Shown one piece after another: positions 18,999-28,054 of a stretch of DNA of 64,000 bases. The stretch covers positions 1 through 64,000 of the forward strand of contig CACFKO010000006.1 of the NCBI GenBank assembly GCA_902566925.1. Reading direction: 5' to 3'. The stretch comes from an uncultured Pelagibacteraceae bacterium (lineage in GTDB: Bacteria; Pseudomonadota; Alphaproteobacteria; Pelagibacterales; Pelagibacteraceae). A program made the position numbers and the translations under genes. The notes below the pieces were generated by a model. The model saw nothing but the letters and a program-made list of their open reading frames with translations, searched no databases and was not told where the DNA came from. The stretch's first letter is position 1. Each line of letters begins with the position of its first letter.

Positions 18999-19479
18999 AT
19001 AATTTAGTTTTTTTTGTAATAAGCGGTAAAATTTCAATAAAATCTTTTTTCTTAATAGCAATACATCCTTTGGTTGGCTTAAATTTTTTTTCTGCAATAT
19101 GAAGAAATATAGCACTTCCTCTATTTTTTATTACAGGTTTTCTATTAAAATTTATCACCAAAATTAAATCGTAATTTCTTTTCTTTAGAAATAATTTTTC
19201 AGCTCTTTTTTTAAATGGAAATTTAACTAAACAATTATAATTAGGTGATTCAGAATCATCACACCATCCCATATTCTTGGTAATTTTGATTTTTTTAAGC
19301 TTTGGATAAATTTTTTTTATTCTATCTTCTCTGAAGAGCAAAAACTCAAATTTGAACGTCCCCTTGGGAGTTTTTAAATCTCCCTCCTTTTTTTTATATG
19401 ATAAACCCTTTTTACCTATTGAGCATTTTATCTTATAGTTATAAAAGTAAAGAAATTTGTTTTTTAAACTTATATGCAT
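18988..19479 (-). CDS. L,D-transpeptidase-like (YkuD) family protein
   Basis: A 163-residue protein with the YkuD catalytic signature: GDLKTPKGTF at 33-42, SAIFLH with His 127, and TKGCIAI with the nucleophilic Cys 139. It matches the short COG3786-type branch found in alphaproteobacteria. No signal peptide is visible, so export is not obvious even though the family normally cross-links peptidoglycan; a cytoplasmic role or unusual export are both open. Its start overlaps that of the divergent winged-helix gene by 6 bases (ATGCAT). Confidence 0.8.
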   Translation of the reverse strand: MHISLKNKFLYFYNYKIKCSIGKKGLSYKKKEGDLKTPKGTFKFEFLLFREDRIKKIYPKLKKIKITKNMGWCDDSESPNYNCLVKFPFKKRAEKLFLKKRNYDLILVINFNRKPVIKNRGSAIFLHIAEKKFKPTKGCIAIKKKDFIEILPLITKKTKLFIY

Positions 19480-20097
19480 ATTAATTCTTATAATGTTAAA
19501 GTTGGATGTATTTCCAGCAAAAATTTTATCAAGTCTCTTGAAGAAGTAAAATCCTTTTTTGGATTTAAATTAGTTCCAATAGAAGAAAGTTCAATAAATA
19601 ATAGTTTTAGTGCTGTAATTATCGAAACAAAAGTAGAAAATAAAAATTTATCAAAAAAGATAAAAATTCCTAAAATTTTTATTCAGGAAAAACATCAAAA
19701 AAACACTTCAAAAAGCCCTTTTGAACTAATTCTTAAACTACCAATAAATATTATTCAATTTAATCAATCAGTCATTGATTTGTGCAAGAAATATGAATTT
19801 AGTAAAAATTCTTTAATAACTATAGGAGAGTACGTTTTAGATAAAAATGAAAGGGTTTTAAAAAAAGGGGATATAGTATTAAAAATCACAGAAAAAGAAA
19901 CTCATTTCATCAGTATGCTAAATTTTTATAAAAAATCTTTGAGTAAAAATTATATTCTTAATAAGATTTGGGCCTACTCATCTGACACGGATACACATAC
20001 AGTTGAAACCCACATATATAGACTTAGACAAAAAATTCAAGACAGTTTTGGTGATACTGATTTCATCAAAAATACTAAAGACGGATATTCTCTTTGA
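19474..20097 (+). CDS. OmpR/PhoB-type winged-helix regulator with degenerate receiver
   Basis: A 207-residue protein. The C-terminal 100 residues form an OmpR-type DNA-binding domain: LKITEKETHFI, YILNKIWAYS, THTVETHIYRLRQKI and IKNTKDGYSL. The N-terminal part has the size of a receiver domain and alternates strands and helices but lacks the acidic pocket and a convincing phospho-acceptor Asp, so it is probably not phosphorylated. No histidine kinase lies nearby. Targets unknown; the ArfA-like gene overlapping its stop codon and the L,D-transpeptidase sharing its start are the closest partners. Confidence 0.75.
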   Translation: MHINSYNVKVGCISSKNFIKSLEEVKSFFGFKLVPIEESSINNSFSAVIIETKVENKNLSKKIKIPKIFIQEKHQKNTSKSPFELILKLPINIIQFNQSVIDLCKKYEFSKNSLITIGEYVLDKNERVLKKGDIVLKITEKETHFISMLNFYKKSLSKNYILNKIWAYSSDTDTHTVETHIYRLRQKIQDSFGDTDFIKNTKDGYSL

Positions 20098-20210
20098 AAA
20101 AAAGAAATATAATTGCCAAAGATTTATTTTCAAAAAAATATCGAAAAAGAATTATTAAACCAAAGAAAGGCAAAGGAAGTTATAGCAGAAAAAAACTTAA
20201 GAAAGTCTAG
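20094..20210 (+). CDS. arfA: ArfA-like alternative ribosome-rescue factor (38 aa)
   Basis: A very short gene starting with TTG that overlaps the previous stop as TTGA. The product is 38 residues: IAKDLFSKKYRKRIIKP then KKGKGSYSRKKLKKV. The R-x-R-(I/V)-x-x-x-KKGKGSY-x-RK pattern is the conserved core of ArfA, which recruits RF2 to ribosomes stalled on messages without a stop codon. It ends soon after the core, as active truncated ArfA does. It overlaps the opposing kinase gene by 14 bases. The start has no alternative ATG. Confidence is limited by length, but the motif is distinctive. Confidence 0.68.
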   Translation: MKKRNIIAKDLFSKKYRKRIIKPKKGKGSYSRKKLKKV

Positions 20211-21126
20211 CCCCAATTCTTTGGATAATTTGTGAGGACATATCGGTTCCTTTTTGTAGGCTCTCTTTTAGAGTAAAATTATTTATATAACCATGTAAAA
20301 AACCTGCAGCAAAAAGATCGCCAGCTCCAGTTAAATCCACAATTTTTAAATTTTTTTGAACACCACATTCAAATACACCATCTTTATTTATTGCAACACT
20401 ACCCTTTTCGCCTCGAGTTATAATTATTAGCTTTTCTAAATTTTTTCCAAAAGAAATAACTTCATCAAAGTTTTTAGCATTTATTAGAGATAAAATTTCT
20501 TGTTCATTTGCAAATGTAATATCTAGTTTATTTTTTACTAAATTTAAAAAATGTGGTTTGTGTCTATCAACGCAAAACTTATCAGATAAAGACATGGCAA
20601 CTTTATTTGAGTTATTTATAGCTTTCTCAAAAGCTTTTTGGGGGTTACCCTCATCCCAAAGATAACCTTCTAAAAAAACTATTTCGCTATTTTTAATAGC
20701 ATTAATATTAACATCGTCCCCATTAATTTTGCCTGCAATACCTAAAAAAGTACACATCGTTCTTTCTGAGTCAGGAGTTATCAAAATCAAGCAAGTTCCA
20801 GTAGACAAGTTTTCTTTTTTTTTAGAATAAAAGTATTTAACTTTCTCTTTTTTGAGATCTTCTTCATATTTATCTCCCAAGTTATCTTTGTTAATCTTAC
20901 CTATGAAACCAACATCATTACCTAGCTGTGCTAAACCTACTATGGAATTTGCAACAGATCCTCCAGCAACAGTTTCTTCAATTTTTAAATTAGATAATAA
21001 TTTTTTAAATTCAATCTCATCGACTAGTTTCATTGTACTCTTAGTAAGTTTATTTTGATCTAAGAAATTATCATCAACTTTACAAATTACATCTACTATT
21101 GCATTCCCTATTCCTAAAATTTTCAT
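20197..21126 (-). CDS. PfkB-family carbohydrate/adenosine kinase
   Basis: A 309-residue ribokinase-fold kinase. ATG at 21126 is chosen since the family begins KILGIGNAIVDV; an upstream extension into nth has no family support. Motifs: AGGSVANSIVGLAQLG (substrate side, near residue 50), the SERTMCTFLG segment, and TGAGDLFAAGFLHG with the catalytic Asp. The pattern is closest to the alphaproteobacterial adenosine/sugar kinases (COG0524). The true substrate, adenosine or a sugar, cannot be fixed from sequence alone. It begins one base after nth ends. Confidence 0.85.
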   Translation of the reverse strand: MKILGIGNAIVDVICKVDDNFLDQNKLTKSTMKLVDEIEFKKLLSNLKIEETVAGGSVANSIVGLAQLGNDVGFIGKINKDNLGDKYEEDLKKEKVKYFYSKKKENLSTGTCLILITPDSERTMCTFLGIAGKINGDDVNINAIKNSEIVFLEGYLWDEGNPQKAFEKAINNSNKVAMSLSDKFCVDRHKPHFLNLVKNKLDITFANEQEILSLINAKNFDEVISFGKNLEKLIIITRGEKGSVAINKDGVFECGVQKNLKIVDLTGAGDLFAAGFLHGYINNFTLKESLQKGTDMSSQIIQRIGARLS

Positions 21127-21127
21127 A

Positions 21128-21781
21128 TTAAGCTTTCTTTGTTTTAATTGGCGTTTTACGATTAGGATAACAACTGGTACAGATTTTACAAGTAAGGCCA
21201 TAACATTCTCTTGCTTTACAATATTCTCTTCCATAATAAATTATTTGAAGATGAAGTTTATTCCAAGATTTTTTAGGAAATAATCTTTTTAAATCCTTTT
21301 CGGTTTGAATAACATTTTTACCATTAGTTAATCCCCACCTTTGTGCTAAGCGATGAATATGTGTATCCACAGGAAAAGCTGGATATCCGAAACCTTGAGA
21401 CATGACTACACTCGCTGTTTTGTGACCTACACCTTGCAAATTTTCGAGATCCTTAAAATTTTTTGGAACCTTACCATCATGTTTTTTTACCAATTGTTTT
21501 GATAGCAAGTATACACTTTTAGCTTTGTTTCTAAAAAAACCCAAACTTTTTATTAACTTTTCAATTTTTTTTCTTCCCAACTTTACAAAATGTTCTGGTT
21601 TATAATATTTTGGGTATATATTTTTTGTAGCCTTATTTACGTTAACATCTGTGGTTTGTGCAGACAAAGCTACTGACACTAACAAGGTAAATATATTTTT
21701 GTGTTTAAGTGGAACAGTAGTCTTGGGGTAAATTTTATTAAGAATTTTTAATATCTTTATTGCTCTTCTATTTGGACTCAT
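21128..21781 (-). CDS. nth: Endonuclease III
   Basis: Base-excision repair glycosylase/AP lyase for oxidised pyrimidines. The 217-residue protein has the helix-hairpin-helix LQGVGHKTASVV with the catalytic Lys, and FPVDTHIHRLAQRWGL with the catalytic Asp. The C-terminal cysteine cluster is present but spaced unusually (CKARECYGLTCKICTSC), not the textbook C-x6-C-x2-C-x5-C; a 4Fe-4S cluster is still likely. It lies between dapB and the PfkB kinase, in the same direction. Confidence 0.94.
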   Translation of the reverse strand: MSPNRRAIKILKILNKIYPKTTVPLKHKNIFTLLVSVALSAQTTDVNVNKATKNIYPKYYKPEHFVKLGRKKIEKLIKSLGFFRNKAKSVYLLSKQLVKKHDGKVPKNFKDLENLQGVGHKTASVVMSQGFGYPAFPVDTHIHRLAQRWGLTNGKNVIQTEKDLKRLFPKKSWNKLHLQIIYYGREYCKARECYGLTCKICTSCYPNRKTPIKTKKA

Positions 21782-21791
21782 TGTTTTAAAT

Positions 21792-22568
21792 TTATTTGAA
21801 ATTTAAAACATTTCTCATTGAGTATAAACCTGGTTTTTTGTTTATTAACCATTTTGCTGCAGTTAACGCACCTTCTGAGTATAAAGCTCTATCAAAGGAT
21901 GCGTGATTTAAAGTCACTATTTCTTTTCCGCTTGAGAATTTTACCTCATGCTCTCCAATAACTTTACCTTTTCTAAGCGAATTAAAATTAATCTTTTTCC
22001 CATAGGGAAAAAATCTTTTGTTAAAATATCTTTTTCCCATAATTCTACTCAAATCTTTATTTCTTCCTGAAGCTATACCCTTTCCAAGCATCAAAGCTGT
22101 ACCCGAAGGATGATCTTTTTTATGTTTATGATGTACCTCAAAAATCTTACTTAAAAATGTTTCTCCAAGAGACCTTGATGCAATCTCAGTTAAATAAACA
22201 AGTAAATTTACACCTAAGCTCATATTGCCTGCTTTAAGTATGGGTATTTTTCTAGAATATTTTTTTATCAATTTTTCCTGTTCTTTTGAAAAACCAGTGG
22301 TTCCGATTACAACTCTTTTTTTTAATTTTGATGCAATTTTAAGTACTTCTAGAGTGCATTTTGGAACTGTAAAATCAATAATTACATTTACATTTTTAAA
22401 TGCATTTTTCGAATTTGATTGGGTTTTTAGACCAGATACTTTTTTATTAACTAATTTGGTTTCTGTAACAGAAATAAGTTTAAAGTTTTTTGATGCTTTA
22501 GTAGATTTAATGAGCTGTTGACCCATTCTTCCAAGGCATCCGGTAATAGCTAAATTAATTTTTTTCAT
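21792..22568 (-). CDS. dapB: 4-hydroxy-tetrahydrodipicolinate reductase
   Basis: Second committed step of the lysine/diaminopimelate pathway, using NAD(P)H. The 258-residue protein shows the nucleotide-binding GCLGRMGQ near the N-terminus, the GTTGFS segment, and the substrate signature EVHHKHKKDHPSGTA with the catalytic His and Lys. It starts directly after dnaJ ends. Full length and all landmarks present. Confidence 0.97.
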   Translation of the reverse strand: MKKINLAITGCLGRMGQQLIKSTKASKNFKLISVTETKLVNKKVSGLKTQSNSKNAFKNVNVIIDFTVPKCTLEVLKIASKLKKRVVIGTTGFSKEQEKLIKKYSRKIPILKAGNMSLGVNLLVYLTEIASRSLGETFLSKIFEVHHKHKKDHPSGTALMLGKGIASGRNKDLSRIMGKRYFNKRFFPYGKKINFNSLRKGKVIGEHEVKFSSGKEIVTLNHASFDRALYSEGALTAAKWLINKKPGLYSMRNVLNFK

Positions 22569-23699
22569 TCAATTTTTCCAAAACTTTTTAGCTTTTTCAA
22601 AGAAAGTTTTAATTAATGGATTTGACTTAGTGTCTTCCAAAGTCTTAAATTCTTCAAGCAATTCTTTTTGTTTTTTTGTTAAGGATGTTGGTACTTCAGT
22701 TATAATTCTGATATATAAATCTCCAGACAAACTTCTTTTTAAGATCGGCATACCTTTTCCCCTAAGTCTTAACTGTTTTCCGCTTTGGGTTCCAGATGGA
22801 ATTTTGATTTTTGTTTTGCCACCATCAATCGAAGGTACCTCTACTGTCGTTCCCAAAGCAGCGTCTGTAATAGAAATCGGCAACTCATAATAAAGATTTT
22901 CTTCTGATCTTTTAAAGATACTATGAGGTTCAACTGATACAAATAAATACAAATCTCCATTAGCCCCACCTTTGCTCCCAGCTTCACCTTTTCCTGAAAG
23001 TCTTATTCTCGTTCCATCATCCACCCCTTTTGGGATTTTGACTGAAACCGATTCATCTGATTGTGTTTTTCCAATCCCACTACATTTGTTGCATGGGCTA
23101 GTAATTTTTTCTCCTTCACCACCACACTGAGGACAAGTTTGTTGTATTGTAAAGAATCCCTGACTAGATCTAACTCTTCCTTGACCACCACAATAACTGC
23201 ACGTAGAGGGTTTTGTACCCGGCTTAGCTCCATTACCAGAACATGTTTTACATTTTTTATAGGTTGTATAATTTATTTTTTTTTCTGTTCCAGTAAATGC
23301 ATCATTAAGATCTATTGAAACATCGTATCTTAGATCGCTTCCTCTATTATTTGACCTACCTCTTCTTGATCCACCAGAAGTTCCAAAACCGAAATCTCCA
23401 AATACATCTTCAAAAATATCAGAGAAAGATGAAGAAAAATCAAAATTACCAAAACCTCCTTGTCCACCAGCGCCTTGAAAAGCAGCATGGCCAAACTGAT
23501 CATAATTTGCTTTTCTTTTATCATCAGAAAGTACATGATAGGCCTCACTTGCCTCTTTAAACTTTTCTTCAGCACCTTTATTGCCTTTATTTTTATCTGG
23601 ATGATGTTTAAGTGCTAATTTTCTGTAGGCTTTCTTGATTTCGTCTTTGTTGGCTGATTTATTTACACCTAAGACTTCATAATAATCTCTTTTTGCCAT
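22569..23699 (-). CDS. dnaJ: Chaperone protein DnaJ
   Basis: Hsp40 co-chaperone that delivers clients to DnaK. The 376-residue protein has the J domain with HPD at 33-35, a Gly/Phe-rich linker (about 70-105), four C-x-x-C-x-G-x-G zinc repeats ([32 protein letters not shown], about 145-210) and two C-terminal beta domains. It follows dnaK by 27 bases in the order grpE-dnaK-dnaJ-dapB. Confidence 0.98.
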   Translation of the reverse strand: MAKRDYYEVLGVNKSANKDEIKKAYRKLALKHHPDKNKGNKGAEEKFKEASEAYHVLSDDKRKANYDQFGHAAFQGAGGQGGFGNFDFSSSFSDIFEDVFGDFGFGTSGGSRRGRSNNRGSDLRYDVSIDLNDAFTGTEKKINYTTYKKCKTCSGNGAKPGTKPSTCSYCGGQGRVRSSQGFFTIQQTCPQCGGEGEKITSPCNKCSGIGKTQSDESVSVKIPKGVDDGTRIRLSGKGEAGSKGGANGDLYLFVSVEPHSIFKRSEENLYYELPISITDAALGTTVEVPSIDGGKTKIKIPSGTQSGKQLRLRGKGMPILKRSLSGDLYIRIITEVPTSLTKKQKELLEEFKTLEDTKSNPLIKTFFEKAKKFWKN

Positions 23700-23726
23700 G
23701 AGAAGCTTTGCTCCTATTAATTAGTC

Positions 23727-25646
23727 TTAGGCTCTTTTTTCTTTATCTTCTTTTGCGTCTACGACTTCTGCATCAACAACGTTGTCTTTTTCCTTATTTT
23801 CTTTATTATCTTTTTTATCTGTCGCTTTTTCACCGGTTTTTTGCTGACTTTTATAAACTGCCTCTCCTAATTTCATTGAAGCTTGGATTAAAGATTGGGT
23901 TTTTTTCTTCACTTCTTCTGCATCTGTTCCCTTTAAAACATTTTTTAAATCTGAGATAGCAGTCTCTATAGCTTTTTTCTCAGTCTCACTGATTTTAGAG
24001 CCATGTTCCTTAAGATTTTTTTCAGTGGAATGAATTATGGTATCGGCTTGGTTTCTTGCATCCACAGATTCTCTTTTTTTCTTGTCTGATTCTTTGTTAG
24101 ATTCGGCATCTTTAACCATTTTTTGAATTTCCTCGTCAGATAAGCCTCCTGATGCTTGAATTTGAATTTTCTGTTCTTTACCTGTCCCTTTATCTTTTGC
24201 AGATACGTTAACAATACCATTTGCGTCTATATCAAAAGTTACTTCAATCTGAGGAATACCTCTTGGTGCAGGAGCAATTCCAACAAGCTCAAAATTACCT
24301 AAAATTTTATTATCTGCAGCCATCTCTCTTTCACCCTGCAGTACTCTAATTGATACAGCAGGCTGGTTGTCCTCAGCAGTTGAAAAGACCTGACTTTTTT
24401 TAGTTGGTATAGTTGTGTTTTTATCAATTAATTTTGTAGAGACGCCTCCAAGCGTTTCAATACCTAATGACAATGGAGTAACATCTAAAAGTAAAACATC
24501 TTTTACATCGCCCTGCAGTACGCCTGCTTGAATTGCAGCTCCCATTGCAACAACTTCATCTGGATTAACACTCTTATTAGGATCTTTTCCAAAAAAGTTT
24601 TTAACAGTTTCAACAATTTTTGGCATTCTAGTCATTCCACCAACCAAAACTACTTCATTGATTTCTGCTGCAGAAAAGCCTGAATCTTTAAGAGCGGTTT
24701 TACAAGGTTCTAAAGTTTTTTCTACAAGGCTTTCAACTAGAGCTTCTAGCTTAGCTCTAGTAAATTTTAAGTTAATATGTTTTGGTCCAGTTTTATCTGC
24801 AGTAATAAACGGAAGATTAATTTCAGTTTCTGTTGCAGAAGATAATTCTATTTTTGCTTTTTCAGCTGCTTCTTTCAGTCTTTGTAGAGCAAGTTTATCA
24901 GTTTTTAAATTAATACCACTATCTTTTTTAAATTCTGAAACTAAGTAATCTACTATAGTATCATCGAAATCTTCACCACCTAAAAAAGTATCTCCATTTG
25001 TAGATTTTACTTCAAAGACACCATCGCCAATTTCTAAAATAGATACATCGAAAGTACCTCCACCAAGGTCGTAAACAGCAATTTTTTTTCCACCCTTTTT
25101 ATCTAGTCCATATGCTAATGAAGCTGCGGTAGGTTCATTGATAATTCTTAAAACTTCTAGGCCAGCAATTTTTCCAGCATCTTTTGTTGCCTGTCTCTGT
25201 GCATCGTTAAAATATGCTGGTACTGTTATTACTGCTTTAGTGACTGGTTGACCCAAATGTTTCTCAGCTGTTTCTTTCATTTTTTGAAGAATAAAAGCTG
25301 ATATTTGAGATGGAGAATATTTTTTACCTCTCGCTTCTATCCAAGCATCGTTTTTATCTGACTTAACTATTTTAAATGGAACTTTTTCAACATCTTTTTT
25401 TACAGATTGATCATCAAAAGTTCTTCCTATTAACCTTTTGGCAGCAAAAATTGTATTATTAGGATTTGTCACAGCCTGTCTTTTTGCAGGCTGACCTACT
25501 AGTTTTTCCTCTTTTTCAAGAAAAGCAACTACGGAAGGAGTCGTTCTTTGTCCCTCAGCGTTTTCAATAACTTTTGCTTGCTTGCCTTCCATTATAGCTA
25601 CGCAAGAATTTGTTGTACCCAAGTCTATTCCAATTACTCTACTCAT
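23727..25646 (-). CDS. dnaK: Chaperone protein DnaK
   Basis: Hsp70 chaperone. The 639-residue protein begins [19 protein letters not shown] and shows the actin-fold phosphate motifs [15 protein letters not shown] and [11 protein letters not shown], the conserved linker [16 protein letters not shown], a beta-sandwich substrate domain, a lid, and an acidic/lysine-rich tail. Its own heat-shock-type promoter is visible in the 44-base gap after grpE. The predicted start of transcription falls only a few bases from the ATG, and no Shine-Dalgarno is seen. Confidence 0.99.
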   Translation of the reverse strand: MSRVIGIDLGTTNSCVAIMEGKQAKVIENAEGQRTTPSVVAFLEKEEKLVGQPAKRQAVTNPNNTIFAAKRLIGRTFDDQSVKKDVEKVPFKIVKSDKNDAWIEARGKKYSPSQISAFILQKMKETAEKHLGQPVTKAVITVPAYFNDAQRQATKDAGKIAGLEVLRIINEPTAASLAYGLDKKGGKKIAVYDLGGGTFDVSILEIGDGVFEVKSTNGDTFLGGEDFDDTIVDYLVSEFKKDSGINLKTDKLALQRLKEAAEKAKIELSSATETEINLPFITADKTGPKHINLKFTRAKLEALVESLVEKTLEPCKTALKDSGFSAAEINEVVLVGGMTRMPKIVETVKNFFGKDPNKSVNPDEVVAMGAAIQAGVLQGDVKDVLLLDVTPLSLGIETLGGVSTKLIDKNTTIPTKKSQVFSTAEDNQPAVSIRVLQGEREMAADNKILGNFELVGIAPAPRGIPQIEVTFDIDANGIVNVSAKDKGTGKEQKIQIQASGGLSDEEIQKMVKDAESNKESDKKKRESVDARNQADTIIHSTEKNLKEHGSKISETEKKAIETAISDLKNVLKGTDAEEVKKKTQSLIQASMKLGEAVYKSQQKTGEKATDKKDNKENKEKDNVVDAEVVDAKEDKEKRA

Positions 25647-25655
25647 AATATTGAC

Positions 25656-25683
25656 ATATGGGTGTTATTTGTATTTCTACAAG
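25656..25683 (-). promoter_or_regulatory. RpoH (sigma-32) heat-shock promoter of dnaK
   Basis: On the minus strand, CTTG (25683-25680) and CCCATAT (25662-25656) are separated by 17 bases, a close match to the heat-shock sigma factor consensus. It lies between grpE and dnaK. The -10 element ends 9 bases before the dnaK ATG. No CIRCE repeat is present. Confidence 0.75.
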
Positions 25684-25690
25684 GTGGTAA

Positions 25691-26269
25691 TTATTTTTTT
25701 TTCTCATATTTATCCTCATTTTTTCCTTCTTTTTTCTCACTTTTTTTAGAAACAGCAACTAATGATGGCCTAAGCAATCTTTCTCCTAACATATAACCAG
25801 CCTGTATTTCTTGTACGATAGTTCCTGTTTCCACTTTATCATTTTCAATTTCTGTCATAGCTTGATGAAAATTTGGATCAAATTTTTTCTCAGCTGTATC
25901 AATTTTTTCTATTTTATTTTTTTTAAAAATTGAGATTAGATCTTTTTCAATAATCTCTATATTTTTTAAAAATTTATCTAAATCCTTGTTATCCTTTAAG
26001 GCCGGATCATTTTTAATTGAAATATGAGCCCTTTGTAGATTATCAAGTATAGCCAGGTTTTCTCTTGCAAAATTAAAACCTCCAAAATCTATAGCTTCTT
26101 TAATTTCTTTATCAAATCTTTTTCGTTGATTTTCTAGCTCGGCAAAAGACCTTAAAAGCTTATCTTCAGTATCTTTTAGTTTTTCTTCGATACTTAATTC
26201 TTTTTTTTCATCCTTTTTTTGGGCTTTACTCTCTTTTTCATTTTTATCTTCGTCGTTTAAATTAGCCAT
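25691..26269 (-). CDS. grpE: Nucleotide exchange factor GrpE
   Basis: Releases ADP from DnaK. The 192-residue protein has a highly charged N-terminal tail, a long coiled coil (about 30-100, with the NQRKRFDKE segment) and the C-terminal beta domain with FDPNFHQAMTEIE and GTIVQEIQAGYMLGERLLRPSLVAVSK, the family signature. It lies upstream of dnaK in the same direction. The usual upstream hrcA repressor gene is not here; the neighbour is rdgB, facing away. Confidence 0.96.
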   Translation of the reverse strand: MANLNDEDKNEKESKAQKKDEKKELSIEEKLKDTEDKLLRSFAELENQRKRFDKEIKEAIDFGGFNFARENLAILDNLQRAHISIKNDPALKDNKDLDKFLKNIEIIEKDLISIFKKNKIEKIDTAEKKFDPNFHQAMTEIENDKVETGTIVQEIQAGYMLGERLLRPSLVAVSKKSEKKEGKNEDKYEKKK

Positions 26270-26310
26270 ATTTTCTATATAGTTATAAAATATCTAATTT
26301 CTAGGTCTTT

Positions 26311-26904
26311 ATGTATAAAATTGATAAGATATTAATAGGAACTCATAATAAGGGTAAATTCAGAGAAATAAGTGATTTGTTACCCAAGGAAATAGAAAAA
26401 ATTTCACCTAACGATCTTGGCATAGAGAGCCCAGAAGAAACTGGCAAAACCTTTCTTGCAAATTCAGAACTTAAAGCTAATTTTTTTTGCAATAAATCAA
26501 AATTAATCACTTTATCTGATGACTCGGGTCTTGAAATTGATTGTTTAAATGGTCAGCCTGGTATTTTCTCTTCAAGATGGGCCGAACAGTTTGGAAGTTT
26601 TGACAATGCTATGATTGAGATTCTTAAAAAAATTAGAGTTTTAAAAAAAGGCACAAAAGCTCAGTTTGTTTGTAGTCTAACTATACAATGGCCAGATGGA
26701 AAAAAAATTTCAGAAATTGGAAAAATAAAAGGAAATATATCTTCCAAAAAAGGTAACAATGGCTTTGGTTATGATCCCATTTTTATTCCCAATGGTTATT
26801 CAAAAACATTTGCTGAAATGAATTATAAAGAAAAACTTTTAATAGATCACAGATATATAGCCTATAAGAAGTTAGAGGAAAAAATCAAAATTTATTTTCA
26901 ATAA
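26311..26904 (+). CDS. rdgB: dITP/XTP pyrophosphatase (RdgB/HAM1)
   Basis: House-cleaning nucleotidase that hydrolyses non-canonical purine triphosphates. The 197-residue protein has LIGTHNKGKFREI at the N-terminus, ITLSDDSGLEID, the PGIFSSRWA segment and GNNGFGYDPIFIP, all of them substrate or metal-binding motifs of the family. It diverges from grpE with a 41-base gap and overlaps the opposing LppC-like gene by 20 bases at its 3' end. Confidence 0.96.
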   Translation: MYKIDKILIGTHNKGKFREISDLLPKEIEKISPNDLGIESPEETGKTFLANSELKANFFCNKSKLITLSDDSGLEIDCLNGQPGIFSSRWAEQFGSFDNAMIEILKKIRVLKKGTKAQFVCSLTIQWPDGKKISEIGKIKGNISSKKGNNGFGYDPIFIPNGYSKTFAEMNYKEKLLIDHRYIAYKKLEEKIKIYFQ

Positions 26905-28048
26905 ATTGTCCTTCCTCTATTTTATAAATTCTTAAATTTTGAATGACTTTATTATCGGATATTTTAAATTTTCCAATTTTTCCTTTAATCTCTGTTTTAA
27001 GATTAAAACTGCTAGTTGAGCTTATATTTTTTTCATTCTTCCAAATATAATATATCAAGCCAACAATATCATATGCTAAAATTGTAATTTCATTGGGTTT
27101 ATAATTATAGGTTTTATAAAATTTTCGGTTAAATTTTTCAAAATTTTTTAAATTTATTGAAGGAAAATAAAAATTTTTAATCGATGTTTCTTTTAATATG
27201 CTATCATCAAACCATTGATTCCCAGTTATTATTAAAATATCTTTTTCCGATACATCTGTATAAGCCAGGGATGTAAGTACACTTTTTAAGCCATCCCCAA
27301 AGTCAATTATTACAACAGAGTCAAAATTTACTTTCCCTAGAGTGTATCTTTGTTTAAGTTGGTTTAATTCCCTTAAATCTTTAGGTTCTTCTGAGCCTTC
27401 TAGTTTTTTAATTCTTGAATCCAAATTTATTTTTCTTTGTTTATAATTTGTTAGCTTTTCGATTTGTTTAGTTAAAACCTTAGGGTCATTGCTGTAACTA
27501 AAGAGTTTAGTATTTGAAAAATTTGTTAATCTAATATTCTTTTCCACATGTTTTGTATACTCATTCTTAGGGTATAAAATAACGGTTTTTTTCTTTTTTT
27601 CTTTTTGAATAAATTTTTTAATTGCCAATAGTTGTGATTCTAAGTTAATGCCCATCATTATAATATTTTTTTTTGGATCAGAATTTATATTTGATAAGGA
27701 TATAAAAATAAGGTCTTCAAAATTATGTAATTCCTTAAAAAAATCTGAGTCCGTAGGACCAATAACAATTTTTACATTTTCTCTTCTAAATTCTTCACAT
27801 GCCTGAATTATCTTTTCTTTTTTTGACCCTGAATCTTTTGGGTATATTTTTATTTTGGGGTTATCAATATCATGTAAAGCTAGATTTATTGCATATAGCA
27901 TATCTTCTCCCAAACCTTTTAACTCACCAGTAAGAGGCAATAAAGCACCAATCTTAAGAATATTCTCATCTTTGTTTTCAACTGCGAAAACAAAAGAGTT
28001 AAAAGTAATTAATAAATAAGATAAAATTATCTTAAAAACTTTTTTCAT
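26885..28048 (-). CDS. LppC/LpoA-like penicillin-binding protein activator
   Basis: A 387-residue exported protein with a signal peptide ending near residue 22 (VFA). The fold is a periplasmic binding protein type I (Peripla_BP_6) pattern: KIGALLPLTGELKGLGEDML at the start of the domain, VIGPTDS, and ILIITGNQWFDD. Placement back to back with rsmI is typical of LppC/LpoA-type proteins, which help peptidoglycan synthases. No lipobox Cys is visible at the signal cleavage site. Its start is only 6 bases from that of rsmI. Confidence 0.75.
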   Translation of the reverse strand: MKKVFKIILSYLLITFNSFVFAVENKDENILKIGALLPLTGELKGLGEDMLYAINLALHDIDNPKIKIYPKDSGSKKEKIIQACEEFRRENVKIVIGPTDSDFFKELHNFEDLIFISLSNINSDPKKNIIMMGINLESQLLAIKKFIQKEKKKKTVILYPKNEYTKHVEKNIRLTNFSNTKLFSYSNDPKVLTKQIEKLTNYKQRKINLDSRIKKLEGSEEPKDLRELNQLKQRYTLGKVNFDSVVIIDFGDGLKSVLTSLAYTDVSEKDILIITGNQWFDDSILKETSIKNFYFPSINLKNFEKFNRKFYKTYNYKPNEITILAYDIVGLIYYIWKNEKNISSTSSFNLKTEIKGKIGKFKISDNKVIQNLRIYKIEEGQFIENKF

Positions 28049-28054
28049 AATAAT

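Noticed and set aside
23315..23575. Long open frames on both strands within dnaJ and similar frames inside dnaK, infB and pnp
   Set aside because: Low-complexity antisense or off-frame shadows of well-identified genes, with no family signal.
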